From: Closterium sp. Naga37s-1
Lineage: Eukaryota > Streptophyta > Zygnematophyceae > Desmidiales > Closteriaceae
DNA: 64,000 bases
Direction of reading: 5' to 3'
Assembly: GCA_947471745.1 (NCBI GenBank)
Contig: CANJKZ010000139.1
Span: 186,001 to 250,000, forward strand
Below, piece by piece: positions 34,901 to 43,378 of this stretch. The notes under the pieces were generated by a model that was given only the letters and a program-made list of their open reading frames with translations, had not been told where the DNA came from and did no database searches. The first letter of the stretch is position 1. Each line of letters begins with the position of its first letter. The position numbers and the translations under genes were made by a program.

Positions 34901-35243
34901 CGACTACGAGGGCTCAACGGCCTCGTGGGTCGGGTTCTTCCCCCTTGCCGTTGATACCTATGGCTGTCCTTGCGCGGAGGTCCCTCAATTCCTCAAACTT
35001 CTGGCCGACACCGGCGCGCGCCGGCTCTTCAACGCGGCCCCCTCATCTTACCAGGCAACAAAGCTGCTGCACCAGTTCCGCCAGCAGTGGTCCGTGGCGC
35101 TGCAGGGGGCGCAGTCAGTGAGCTTCATGACGAAGTGCAACTACGCGGCTCAGGTGGAGAACCCACCTGTGGCGCTGCCGGGCGAAGGAATGTCCCTCGG
35201 GGACTGCCTTGCCATCCTGGAGCCGGCATTGGAGCTGCCTTAG
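31980..35243 (+). CDS. L-A reverse transcriptase with zinc knuckle and restriction-like endonuclease
   Basis: Intact ORF of 1087 codons from ATG 31980, stop TAG at 35241 (the frame is open further upstream to 31578). RT motifs: SKPDGGTRPIAIGES, LVLQADLANAFNSVN, GVRQGDPLGPLLFA (residue 495 on) and catalytic YADD (530-533; bases 33567-33578). A C-x-C-x13-H-x3-C knuckle begins at residue 864 and is followed by NTHNELRDAC. The C-terminal domain has AD-I-A-I-R-D (D928), G-D-V-T-I-T-D-P (D943) and EKKISDY, fitting the PD-(D/E)XK-type endonuclease of R2/CRE-like elements. The enzyme would nick the target and copy the element RNA onto it. This is the only complete polymerase gene in the window and may be active. 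Confidence 0.88.
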   Translation: MSGDNETSTSDSSFVAAESTDSTSSSESLDDEQLQTPARAGRAAAASHMAGGAAAVRSIRRGPPTPTRAASGNIVTAPIPTTNSHIQTPSRAGHQSAPGGKPVPTQAPEEKSPESLAKEDTLFASVSTWDLTKLHDSRHAPLSRHLPPDPRKLFATALLVLLLRLAKYPDSPSAWTVVLFLARLTLRQLSPRRPDWKAVSARLRQFLSGEWDKLYTETVGSLSWPQPPRHQPDDIGVIARAEGLARRGSLRRAVMALEATPVSTPSPTVLEALRAKHPPAPASPPDWNFPEPDPHLSAPFAVFSKVLGSCEMGVGAGPSGTTFEHLRDAALINHSVGKHLHALVNTILTGKLPPAVAELLTASRLIALSKPDGGTRPIAIGESITRLAAKTALTLTAGAARVFFLPHQFGVAVPGGAEAIIHITRTYLTVNTGALVLQADLANAFNSVNRDAIITSLRDSSLASLLPLVKLLYGLPSALCLDAGFSHPPLLSETGVRQGDPLGPLLFAAAIHPALTKTALSFPSVVCLAYADDVTFLGDAAMCAAAFEDFTGNLGEIGLRHNPAKCAAWSQAGQQGAALPVGVPFTEDGVKVLGSFIGGSDATAAFLRASLDTMGVPLPLIARMEPQLASLLLSRCISRRIAYVARTTPLSALPVEEWSDWGKKLFETLLTACGIRHPRGEAEISRTWAQASLPISLGGLGLTDPSVEGRVGFLASYTQAQHLLTSIDESAVGALAETRIQMVGPFINTSPLFDWLERCEESLPDDGKELLQSDRANPKGAKLQHGLAIAVHGLRYAEQVQATRIMPLNPLSGHTQRMLSLSGYGAGDWLNAVPFNSTLRLAPAHFAHALQFRMGLPSSAPGACDCRNKTAILDRRLSNHLLRCDMGKGRTNTHNELRDACVHMAADADFMTHSETTTFCPVTLKKADIAIRDKSSGAVWIGDVTITDPISTRDPNAVKGRGWAAREAAEKKISDYEGSTASWVGFFPLAVDTYGCPCAEVPQFLKLLADTGARRLFNAAPSSYQATKLLHQFRQQWSVALQGAQSVSFMTKCNYAAQVENPPVALPGEGMSLGDCLAILEPALELP

Positions 35244-35350
35244 AAGGTGAAGGAGGGTAGGTAGGATGTGGGGGTTTTAGAAGCTGAGATGCATTGCTTC
35301 TTATATCCTTGTGCATGTCTGTACCTTGTTCGGATCTAATACACGGACCG

Positions 35351-35353
<3 letters not shown>

Positions 35354-35429
<76 letters not shown>
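35354..35429. repeat. (GA)38 at the 3' end of L-A
   Basis: Perfect GA run directly after GGACCGCTT. Confidence 0.97.
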
Positions 35430-35432
<3 letters not shown>

Positions 35433-35729
35433 TGTTAAAATATGAGCACGATAAATGGATCTGTCTACATACAATTCCAACCCGTGCGACCTCTGTCGCG
35501 CGGGTGCTGATCGAGCATAGCAGCGACATGTTCGACTCAAACATTGTGTCAAGTAGGACAAATTCGGTTCGACGCAAACCAAATCAAAATGTTAAACTCG
35601 AACATTGGTACCGTGCGTGATTAGCATTTTGCCCAACCTCAGTGGCGATGGTTTGGGAGTGAGACATGGCATGGGAGGAAGGCATGGGTCGTCTATGGCT
35701 GCTTGGTTCCCAATGACTGGCACACTTAC

Positions 35730-35801
35730 AGCCTTGTGAGAGCCGTGAGGGCGCTAATGGCGGGGGGGATGGCACCAGAGAGCTTGTTGTTGGAGAGTTG
35801 G
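35730..35801 (-). pseudogene. Isolated LRR exon (72 nt)
   Basis: Reads QLSNNKLSGAIPPAISALTA and then LTRL, with acceptor GCAG and donor GTAAGTGTGCC, same phase as other LRR exons. Flanks (TGGCTGCTTGGT...CAATGACTGGCACAC) resemble those of exons 8 and 9 of the main LRR gene (5330-5470). It may belong with 38462-39045 to one LRR gene copy. Confidence 0.6.
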
Positions 35802-36399
35802 CTGCGATGGAGACATGCGGGCCATGAGAGTTGCAGGGTCATCAGGGTATTGACAGGATACGTGGGAGGGTATGGTAAGGTAACAGCATAGGAGTGAGGC
35901 ATGGCATGGGGGTGAGGCATGGCATGGGATCGAAACATGCCATCTGGTGCGACATGCGAGGGGAGAATCTGTTGTTCCGTCCTCCCTGGCTGCTTGGTCA
36001 TCGACGGTTGCAATCACTCATGGTTGGAAGGGCAGCAGTAGTCCTGAAAAACGAGTGAAGTGAATTGACCGCCAATTTGCACGAACTCGATTGGCTAATA
36101 AAAACTCGATCGAAAGGAAGGCACGGGGCGGAAAGCCTATCAAGCCTTCACATTGTGCTTCTAGACAATCGAGATCTACTACATGGTGTGAGCTAGAACA
36201 AAACAAGCACCAGATTGCCTATCAACAAAACAAGCACACGCCACCACGCCCAAGGGTTACGTATTCAAGGTTAGAAACGCCAACCTTCAGAAGCATTCTC
36301 ATATGGACTGTCATTAACTTGTGCGTGCTATGTGCACATCTCCGTGCAATAAAAATGTCCCCATATAGAAACCGAGAGCACTGAGACAATTCTGTAGCC

Positions 36400-37640
36400 G
36401 CGTCAACAGGACCCCTAGCCTGAGATAGACGTGACAGGTCGGCCCGTCCTGACCCAGCCCGAGTTTGCTCGACCCAAGGTGGGTACCTGTCAGGTTGGGA
36501 TCCCCGGGCACCGACCCGTCGCGGTCAGCTGTAACCCGAGGACGGTTCGGGTCAACCCGATGGCGAATCGGGTCGACCGACCTGCCAATTGAACTTACCA
36601 TCTGGCAGGTTGGTGGATTCACCCGTCTTTCCGCATAGTTTGGCAATTTTGCCCGTCAGCTTGCGCGGGTTGGCGATACTGACAGCCAATTTGCACACAT
36701 CGGAGGGTTTTGGCCACCGAATCGGCGACTTTGACTGCCGATCCATGCAGATAGGCAAATTTCAACAAAAAAAAAACAAAAAAAAACCGTGTCACAGTTG
36801 TCCATACGTAGAATGTAGAACCAAGCGTACCCCAACACTTCACGTTTCTACCACATTGCACCATTCTACATCTCAAAACATAACCATCCAAATCCAATGT
36901 AAGGCAAGGCGAACTAGATGTAGCCATTTTGCACATCAGATATAGTCGATCGTTAACCCCCTTCCTTTCTCCTCCTCTCCCGTCATTTCTTCTCCCCTGC
37001 TCTACGTGCGAACGAATGAGTCGCCTGGCCTAAAATAGACACGAGCAACGGGTGAACACCAAACATGTTCGGTTCGCCCTGCACGAACATGTGAAGGGGG
37101 CAAACCGAACATGTTCGGTTTGCCCGAGCAGTTTTGGTGATTAGGGGTGTTCGAGGTTCGTGATAGGGGGCGAACATGTGCATGTTCGGGGCGAACCCGA
37201 ACATGTTCGGGTTCGAGAGTGTGTTTTCAGTGGCCCAGCTCCTCCCCCGTCGCCTCTCCCCCCTCCCTTCCACCTCCAGAGCCGCGCGTCGCCATTTATG
37301 CCTCTAAAACCGTCTAGGATTGAAAATGATAGCTACCAAATCCGCGAACACCTAACATGTTCGGCCTAACATTTTTGGCAAAAAAAAAGACATGTTCGGT
37401 TCGTCTCGAACATGTTCGAGGCGAACCAAACAGGTGTTTGCTCTTGTTCTCATGTCTAGCCTAAAACATCATGTCAGGTCGTGACCCGAACTGAAATCAG
37501 GCCGGGTCGGCTAGTCCCGACGGGTTGAAATAACCGAAATCCAACCCCTACCACCAGGTTGGCTAATTCAGAAATGTGACCCGTACCGACCAAAAGCCCA
37601 CGACGGGTTGGGTTGGGTCGACTTGACCCGTCAAGCCCTT
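36400..37640. repeat. Word-rich region: ACCCG/GGGTCGG and GAACATGTTCG motifs
   Basis: 36420-36640 and 37460-37640 are crowded with GACCCG, CGGGTCG and GACGGGTTG words in both orientations. 37040-37440 carries palindromic GAACATGTTCGGTT repeated at least six times. These two word families are interleaved. No coding potential; a run of A interrupted by C lies at 36768-36786. Confidence 0.65.
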
Positions 37641-37886
37641 ATGCTCATGGCTAGCCTGAGACGAGGTGTCACCAGAGTGAACAGTGTCTACAAGACCAGG
37701 GGGGCGCGCTCAAGGGGAAAGAGAGCTGGTGTGCTTCGCAAGCTTCAGCTTGCTCCGAAAAAAGAGAGAGATTGGAGTTTGGGATTGGAGTTTGCCTGGA
37801 GAGAATGCTATGAAAGATGTGTAAGAGGAACTCAACGGGGTAAACTCTACCTCAAAGCCATTGAAAGAAAGGCACGCTTGGAAGCG

Positions 37887-38397
37887 AGAAAGGTTAACGC
37901 GAGAAAGGCTAACGCGAGAAAGGTTGACGCAAGAAAGGCTAACACGAGAAAGGCTAACGCGAGAAAGATAACGCGAGAAAGGTTAACGCGACAAAGGTTA
38001 GCGCGAGAAAGGTTAATCCGAGAAAGGTTAATGCGAGAAAGGATAACTCGAGAAAGGTTAACGCGAGAAAGGGTAACTCGAGAAAGGTTAATGTGAGAAA
38101 GGTTAAAATGAGAAAGGTTAACGTGAGAAAGGTTAATGCGAGAAAGTTTAACGCGAGAAAGGTTAACGCGAGAAAGGGTAACTCGAGAAAGGTTAATTTG
38201 AGAAAGGTTAAAATGAGAAAGGTTAACGTGAGAAAGGTTAATGCGAGAAAGTTTAACGCGAGAAAGGTTAACGCGAGAAAGGCTAACGCAAGACAGGTTA
38301 ACGCGAGGAAGGTTAACGCGAGAAAGGTTAACGTGAGAAAGGTTAAAGTGAGAAAGGTCAACGTGAGAAAGGTTAACGCGAGAAAAGTTAACTGAGC
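37887..38397. repeat. 15-bp minisatellite, about 34 units
   Basis: Unit GCGAGAAAGGTTAAC with point variants (GGTAACTC, TTAATG, GTTAAAAT). Sub-blocks repeat as larger units: the series near 38085-38170 recurs at 38190-38275. As 15 is a multiple of 3, one plus frame reads ARKVN repeats and one minus frame reads LTFLA repeats. GTTAAC is palindromic. I consider the ORFs by-products. Confidence 0.93.
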
Positions 38398-38461
38398 ATT
38401 TTTTTTAGGCGCCTTACAGAATCTACAAGGCTGCTCCAGTGCCAATGACTAGCAGACTTAC

Positions 38462-39045
38462 AGGCTTTTAAGGGCTGTGAGGGCGCCTATGGCGGGGGAA
38501 ATGGCACCAGACAGCTGGTTGTTGGAGAGATGGCTGCGATGGAGACATGCGAGACATGGGAGGTGGAGGGCCGTGCAGGCATTAACACGACATGTGGTGA
38601 CGTGGGGAGGCATGATGACGGCATGGGAGTGAGACAAGGTATGGGAATGAAACATGCAAGGGAGGCATGGGAGTGAAATTAGGAGGTGGAGCGCTGAAGG
38701 CTGCTGGGTGGGCTGTGAAGGCACATGGACGAGCATGGTGAGAGCATGCAGAGGGATAGATAGAACCATGTCGTAACCATTCATGCCATGTGTCATGAGA
38801 CATGGGACGCGATGGTGTGATGTCTGTGAGAAAGGTGAAGTGACACATGGGATCACGTGCAGTGCGGATGCATGCATCAGCACAACGAATGCATGTCTGA
38901 TGTGAGGCGCGAATTCAATGACTTATAAGAATTCTCAAAAGGGTTAGATGAGGCGCTAAGGAATGGCACGCATAGGCCCGTAAGAGCGGTCATGTGCAAG
39001 ATGGCATCTGGAATGGACTTGCTTAGCGCATTGGCCTGCAAATCA
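38462..39045 (-). pseudogene. Two LRR exons, one with a mutated splice donor
   Basis: Exon 38974-39045 (DLQANALSKSIPDAILHM...) and exon 38462-38533 (HLSNNQLSGAISPAIGALTA...), both 72 nt in the common phase. They and their intron are a diverged copy of exons 5-6 of the main LRR gene (7177-7796): the intron shares CATGAGACATGGGA, GATGGTGTGATGT and GTGACACATG blocks. The donor after 38974 reads AT where the homologue has GT (GTGCGTGCC versus ATGCGTGCC), so splicing of this exon should fail. Likely decayed gene copy. Confidence 0.7.
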
Positions 39046-39113
39046 CTGCCATTCAGATGGCAAGACATGGGGAGTGGGAGACAGGGAGAGACGGAAAGAG
39101 ACAGAGAGGGAGA

Positions 39114-39295
39114 GCCTTTAGCTTGACCTCTACCCTCTCCTCCTTGTACTTAAGGCTCTGGTCCTCAGCCATAACTCATTATTCCTTATTGGTGTTCACT
39201 TCTTAAGTAGCCGAGTGGGAGAGTGAGAGAGAGAAACCTTAGCCTGGCCTCTGCCCTTCCCCCCCTGTACTTAAGGCTCTGGTGCTCCCAGACAT
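39114..39295 (+). promoter_or_regulatory. Orphan pair of non-LTR 5' promoter-like units
   Basis: Two copies about 122 bp apart (39115 and 39237) of CCTTTAGCTTGACCTCT / CCTTAGCCTGGCCTCTG, each followed by CTGTACTTAAGGCTCTGG or its variant, and separated by GTGGGAGAGTGAGAGAGAG. This is the layout of the tandem 5' units of L-A and L-D. No RT follows, so it is a relic or an unfinished element. Confidence 0.5.
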
Positions 39296-39614
39296 AGCAG
39301 CAAGGACAGGCCGCTCTATGAACAAGGACGGAGGATGAGGATAAACACGAGTCAAATTGATAGGCATCGACAACAACATGACATCATTACCAACATACAA
39401 TGGGGCTATAGTGTTGTCTACACTTTGCTACTGCCGCATAGCACCAAGTACACCAAATCCCACACACGCAACCATTCGTCTAGCACATATACAGCTAAAT
39501 CCGCGTGCGCTCTCCTCCTCGCTTGCACGAGCACGTCCATTGACTCAATTTTGAGAGGCAGCAAGGTAAAACGTCAATTTGAGATGAGGGAAGAAGTCTA
39601 GTTTCAGAAGAATA

Positions 39615-39683
39615 CCGATGCCGGGACTTGAACCCGGGTCTTTCGGATTATAACCCGATGACCAACCGACTAGACCACAACGG
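39615..39683 (-). tRNA. tRNA-like gene, Glu-type body with an 8-nt anticodon loop
   Basis: Read in reverse it begins CCGTTGTGGTCTAGTCGG (A box TGGTCTAGTCGG), has T arm CCGGGTTCAAGTCCCGG (B box GGTTCAAGTCC) and ends CATCGG. The body closely resembles plant tRNA-Glu from memory. The anticodon arm is TCGG-GTTATAAT-CCGA, leaving 8 loop bases around TTATAA instead of 7, and the acceptor stem has one T-T mismatch. So the anticodon is not readable as Glu, and this may be a pseudogene or a tRNA-derived repeat. Confidence 0.5.
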
Positions 39684-40185
39684 ATGCTTCACAACTTTGT
39701 GGGGTTCTTTCTGGTGATTAGTTCGCGAAGACTGCACCCCAGCTTCTCGCCCCAACACCCGACCCCCAATCCCTCCAAGTGTCATTCCCAACCACAACCA
39801 AGGCAGAAATCAAACAAACCAATCCAGGTCCCCGAACTCAATCCAGCTCAGAAATGTACATCGCCCAACCAATCCAAGCCGCCCATCTAATCCACCTTGG
39901 CAAAATCCAGCTCAACCACCATATTGCCAACAATCCCGCAGCTCCCTCAACCACTCAGCACTCCACCCAGCACAAAGAGTTGGCTTCCTATTTTGTTATT
40001 CCAGAGTGGCTGTGACTGATCTAGTTTAGTCCTTACCTTAGCACGTTTTCCAATCTCGAGGTTTCAACCGCCGCCATAGCTGGTAGTTTCCACAATTTCC
40101 ATACGTAATTTTCTGCAATTGCCACGAGCGTGCCTCGTTGGCTGTGTGTTTCTACTCTCATGCAGTCCGCCTACTTAGTGTAGGC

Positions 40186-40186
<1 letters not shown>

Positions 40187-40226
<40 letters not shown>
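40187..40226. repeat. (T)40 homopolymer
   Basis: Forty consecutive T. It could be the poly(A) end of a minus-strand retroposed sequence, but nothing recognisable follows at 40227-41214. Confidence 0.95.
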
Positions 40227-41214
40227 CGTTGGTTTCAGCTCCTTTAGATAGTTCGATTTGTTCATGCGCACGGTCAATATGAGGGCTTATACGCGTGCCT
40301 CTCCGTGGTACATATTTCTTGGCGTTTTAATTCCTCTTGATCAACATGTGCAGGTCGGAGCTTATGGTACCCTTGTATTTCACAAGTCGCGCGGTTGTCC
40401 GATTGAGGTCGCGACGGTTCCTATAATTGTTAGCCTGAATTGTTATCTAACTTTGTTGCTCTCGGTTTTGTTCGTTTTCGTGGCAGGCCCTTTTAATTCC
40501 ATTGTTATTTCACTGCTCGGTTTTGAATACTACCATTTCCGGTGAGCATTATTGTTGTTGTCACTAATCGTTTGATATTCATGGCTAATTTTCAGGTTGA
40601 GATGCTTGGTGATCTGCAGACGGTTCTATCTTCGAAGACCATGCCCAAATCATGTATAAGACGCAAATCAGCCCCCCACTAGGCGAGGGAAGTCCAATAT
40701 ATTGATTTTTGCCATTGTGCTATGGATAAATTGTTATATATTGTTGGCAGTGTAATTAATGGAAAATCTGAATCCAATCAGGCAAGAAACCTTAATTGTT
40801 AAAATCAATACCGTCTGAGGAATGTCCAATTATAAGCCGTATGAAATCAACATATAAACTCTATGAAGAGTATAATGCAATGAGATATAATTTCCAAAAT
40901 CACTTCGCGGAAACTCGTACCAAACTTCTGTCGAAGGTATTCAAGATGCAGCTTTGAACAGAGCGGCATTCGAGAAGCATTCGGTAAGCATTTGAGAAGC
41001 ATTCGACGAAGCATTTGAAAAAATGCTTTTACTTTCACATAAAAGCGTTTGCAGCCCAACGTTTTTTTATCATTTGAAAAAACACCAAAGCAACTCTTTG
41101 CATCGGGTTTCTGGACGCTGGATTTTTGTGATGGTATTCAGAGCCAAATGGCTCACACCGTCCTCCTTCGATCCTTAGGCTATAATCTTCTTTCCGCTCC
41201 TCTACCCTAGCGGA
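40227..41214. other. AT-rich stretch without recognised genes
   Basis: Lower GC than the rest. Contains GCATTCG/GCATTTGA words repeated at 40965-41015. ORF 40258-40545 has no supporting motif. Confidence 0.4.
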
Positions 41215-41530
41215 CTATGACCTATATCCGCCCTCCCACACCTCAGATCTAGCCTCCCGCAGCTCAGTTCCGCCCTCCCGCACCTCAGATCTAGCCTCCC
41301 GCGGCTCAGTTCCGCCCTCCCGCACCTCAGATCTAGCCTCTCGCGGCTTAGATCTACTCCTCCACGGCCTCAATCCGCCCTCCCGCACCTCAGATCTAGC
41401 CTTCCACGGCTCATATCTACTCCTCCGCGGCCTCAATCCTCCCTTCCGCGGCCTCAATCCTCCCTCCCGCGGCCTCAATCCTCCCTCCCGCGGCCTCAAT
41501 CCTCCCTCCCGCGGCCTCAAACCGCTCTCC
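41215..41530. repeat. Minisatellite of CTCCCGCGGCCTCAAT-type units
   Basis: Two linked patterns: about 35-bp units with CGCACCTCAGATCTAGCCTC (41240-41400), then about 21-bp CCTCCCGCGGCCTCAAT units (41430-41525). Read in reverse the second part gives RIEAAGG repeats. Confidence 0.85.
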
Positions 41531-41554
41531 CGTGGCAGCAATCCCCCCTCCCGC

Positions 41555-41990
41555 TGCCACGCCGACGCGGACGACCTGCGCGCCGACGCGGACGACCTGC
41601 GCGCCGACGCGGACGACCGGCGCGCGGCCGCGAACGACCTGCGCGCCGACGCGGACGGCCAGCGCGGCGCCGTCAACGACCTGCGCGCCGACGCGGACGG
41701 TCAGCGCGGCGCCGTCCACGACCTGCGCGCCGACGCGGACGATCAGCGCGACGCCACGAACGCCCCGAGCTGACGCGGACGGCCAGCGCGGCGACGCGGC
41801 CAACCTGCGCGCCGACGCGGACGACCGGCGCGCGGCCACGAACGACCGGCGCGCCGACTCGGACGCCCAGCGCGCAACCGAGGACGACCTGCACGCCGAC
41901 GCGGACGGCCAGCGCGCGGCCGCGGACGACTTGCGCGCCGACGCGGACGGCTGGCGCGGGGCCGAGGCTGACCTGCGTGCCGTCGCGGAT
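41555..41990. repeat. 21-bp GC-rich minisatellite
   Basis: Units GACCTGCGCGCCGACGCGGAC with variants, about 20 copies, giving ADADDLR-like heptads in one plus frame until a TGA near 41772. A heptad-repeat protein cannot be excluded, but no flanking coding exon was seen. Confidence 0.85.
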
Positions 41991-42089
41991 GGCTCACCGC
42001 AGTCGCCACAACCTCCTCCTTCACCCGCGCCCTGCCCTACACTTTCGCGCCAGCCTCCCCCCCCCTACCTCCTCCCCCTACTCAACCCT

Positions 42090-42263
42090 TAATGGGACCA
42101 GCAGCGGCACCATCAACGGCACCAGCAGCGGCACCGTCAACGGCACCAGCAGCGGCACCATCAACGGCACCAGCAGCGGCACCGTCAACGGCACCAGCAG
42201 CGGCACCGTCAACGGCACCAGCAGCGGCACCGTCAACGGCACTAGCAGCGGCACCGTCAACGG
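42090..42263. repeat. GGCACC(A/G)TCAACGGCACCAGCAGC minisatellite
   Basis: Alternating 12-14-bp pieces (GGCACCGTCAAC, GGCACCAGCAGC) repeat about seven times up to the left edge of the Copia-III LTR. The insertion appears to have landed at the array end. Confidence 0.9.
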
Positions 42264-43271
42264 TGTCAACGGGAGTTGTGGTTGGCCCCGTCCTCGCTTG
42301 GGCGGAGCCGACTTCGTGTTCGGGTGTGAGGAGTGCAGCCGAACTGCAGCAGTGGGCGAGCTGGTCGACGGGTCTGGTCGACCTGCACGATGGCCACTGC
42401 AAGGGCGCCTAGCTGGAGGGCGCCGAGCAGGAGGACGCCGTCATGGGCGTCTTGACGGTGTCCTGTGAGGCTGGACGCCGACCTGGGCGTCTGGACGGCG
42501 TCTTGTGAAGCTAGACGCCGACCTCGGCGCCTAGACGGCGTCCTGGGAGGCTGGACGCTGACCTAGGCGTCTGGACGGCGTCCAGGCGCCGACCTGGGCG
42601 CCTGGACGGCGTCCTGGGAGGCTGGACGCTGACCTAGGCGTCCGGACGTCGACCTGGGGGCTGGGACACCACTTCTGGGGACGCCGGTCTGGTTTAGCCG
42701 GCGTCCGACTGGGCTGGGCGTCCAGGCGTGGTTGCCCGGTCGACCGAGTTACCCGGGCGACGTGTGCGATGGTCGCCTGAGTGGTTGCTGCGAGGCCGAC
42801 CTCAGAAGTGGTATCCCGAGGCCGACGTGGCTGGTAGGCGCAGTCGCTGGCGTGGACTCGACCTGGACGTCTGCGCTGTGCACGTGACAAGGAGTGGTGC
42901 ACCAACCAGCTGCACGCACCTGCGAAGCAGGTGCACCGTTGTCCTGCGGGTGCAACGCTGTGCAGCCGACTTGCTGCAGCGTTGGCACACCGTGGAATTG
43001 CAACGTTGGCAAACCGCTACTCTGCAACGCTGGAGCGGTGCGAGCTCTGCTGCGCTGGATCGCGGTCGACCATGCTGCGCTGGAGGTCGACCAGCAGCCT
43101 AGCTAGCTCTGATGTAGTCTGTGTTGCAAAAGTTGTATCAACCATTGTTCTCAACTTTTTGCCTCGTGAATGCACAAGTGCTGGAGAACGACTAAGTGAA
43201 CGAACGCAGAGATCCCTCCTACCCCGTGCCTAGCCCGTAGTCTAGCTCTCGTTGATAGAGTTATCTCCGCA
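42264..43271 (+). mobile_element. Copia-III 5' LTR
   Basis: Begins TGTCAACGGG and ends ATCTCCGCA, 1008 bp, defined by comparison with the TSD-flanked solo LTR at 8160-9137. It contains the same ~20-bp repeats (42430-42650). It is followed at once by the 18-bp primer-binding site at 43272-43289. Transcription of the element would start inside this LTR. Confidence 0.85.
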
Positions 43272-43289
43272 TGGTGCGGTGAGCGTGGA
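43272..43289 (+). promoter_or_regulatory. Copia-III primer-binding site
   Basis: TGGTGCGGTGAGCGTGGA directly abuts the CA end of the LTR and is identical at Copia-I 16927-16944. The matching tRNA 3' end is not one I can name. Confidence 0.6.
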
Positions 43290-43378
43290 CGCCACACGAC
43301 TTACCCCTTCAGTCAGGTCGACGTAGCGGTCACTTACCTAATTCGTGTTAGTAGGCCGACAGCTGTGCAGTTGTCACT

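Larger units (their letters stand above)
30075..35353 (+). mobile_element. L-A, full-length RLE-type non-LTR retrotransposon in (GA)n
   Basis: Bracketed by (GA)31 on the left and (GA)38 on the right. Order: two tandem 5' units (30075-30340), low-complexity ORF1 region with an antisense ORF, one RT-endonuclease ORF (31980-35243), about 110 bp of 3' UTR, and the family 3' terminus GGACCGCTTGA. No poly(A). The single-ORF plan with a C-terminal restriction-like endonuclease is known from R2, R4, CRE, NeSL and Hero groups, which tend to be site-specific. Clade assignment needs a tree. Confidence 0.85.

Noticed and set aside
40258..40545. 95-codon hydrophobic ORF after the poly(T) tract
   Set aside because: No motif, no splice context and no homologue within the window.
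41532..42092. 186-codon ORF with PTRTTCA heptads
   Set aside because: Frame of a 21-bp GC-rich minisatellite; other frames are equally open and no exon context supports it.
42531..42905. ORF with homologous partner at 8556-8867, looking like a conserved protein
   Set aside because: Both lie inside LTR copies; the similarity is explained by the shared LTR, and termini plus target duplication define it as non-coding.
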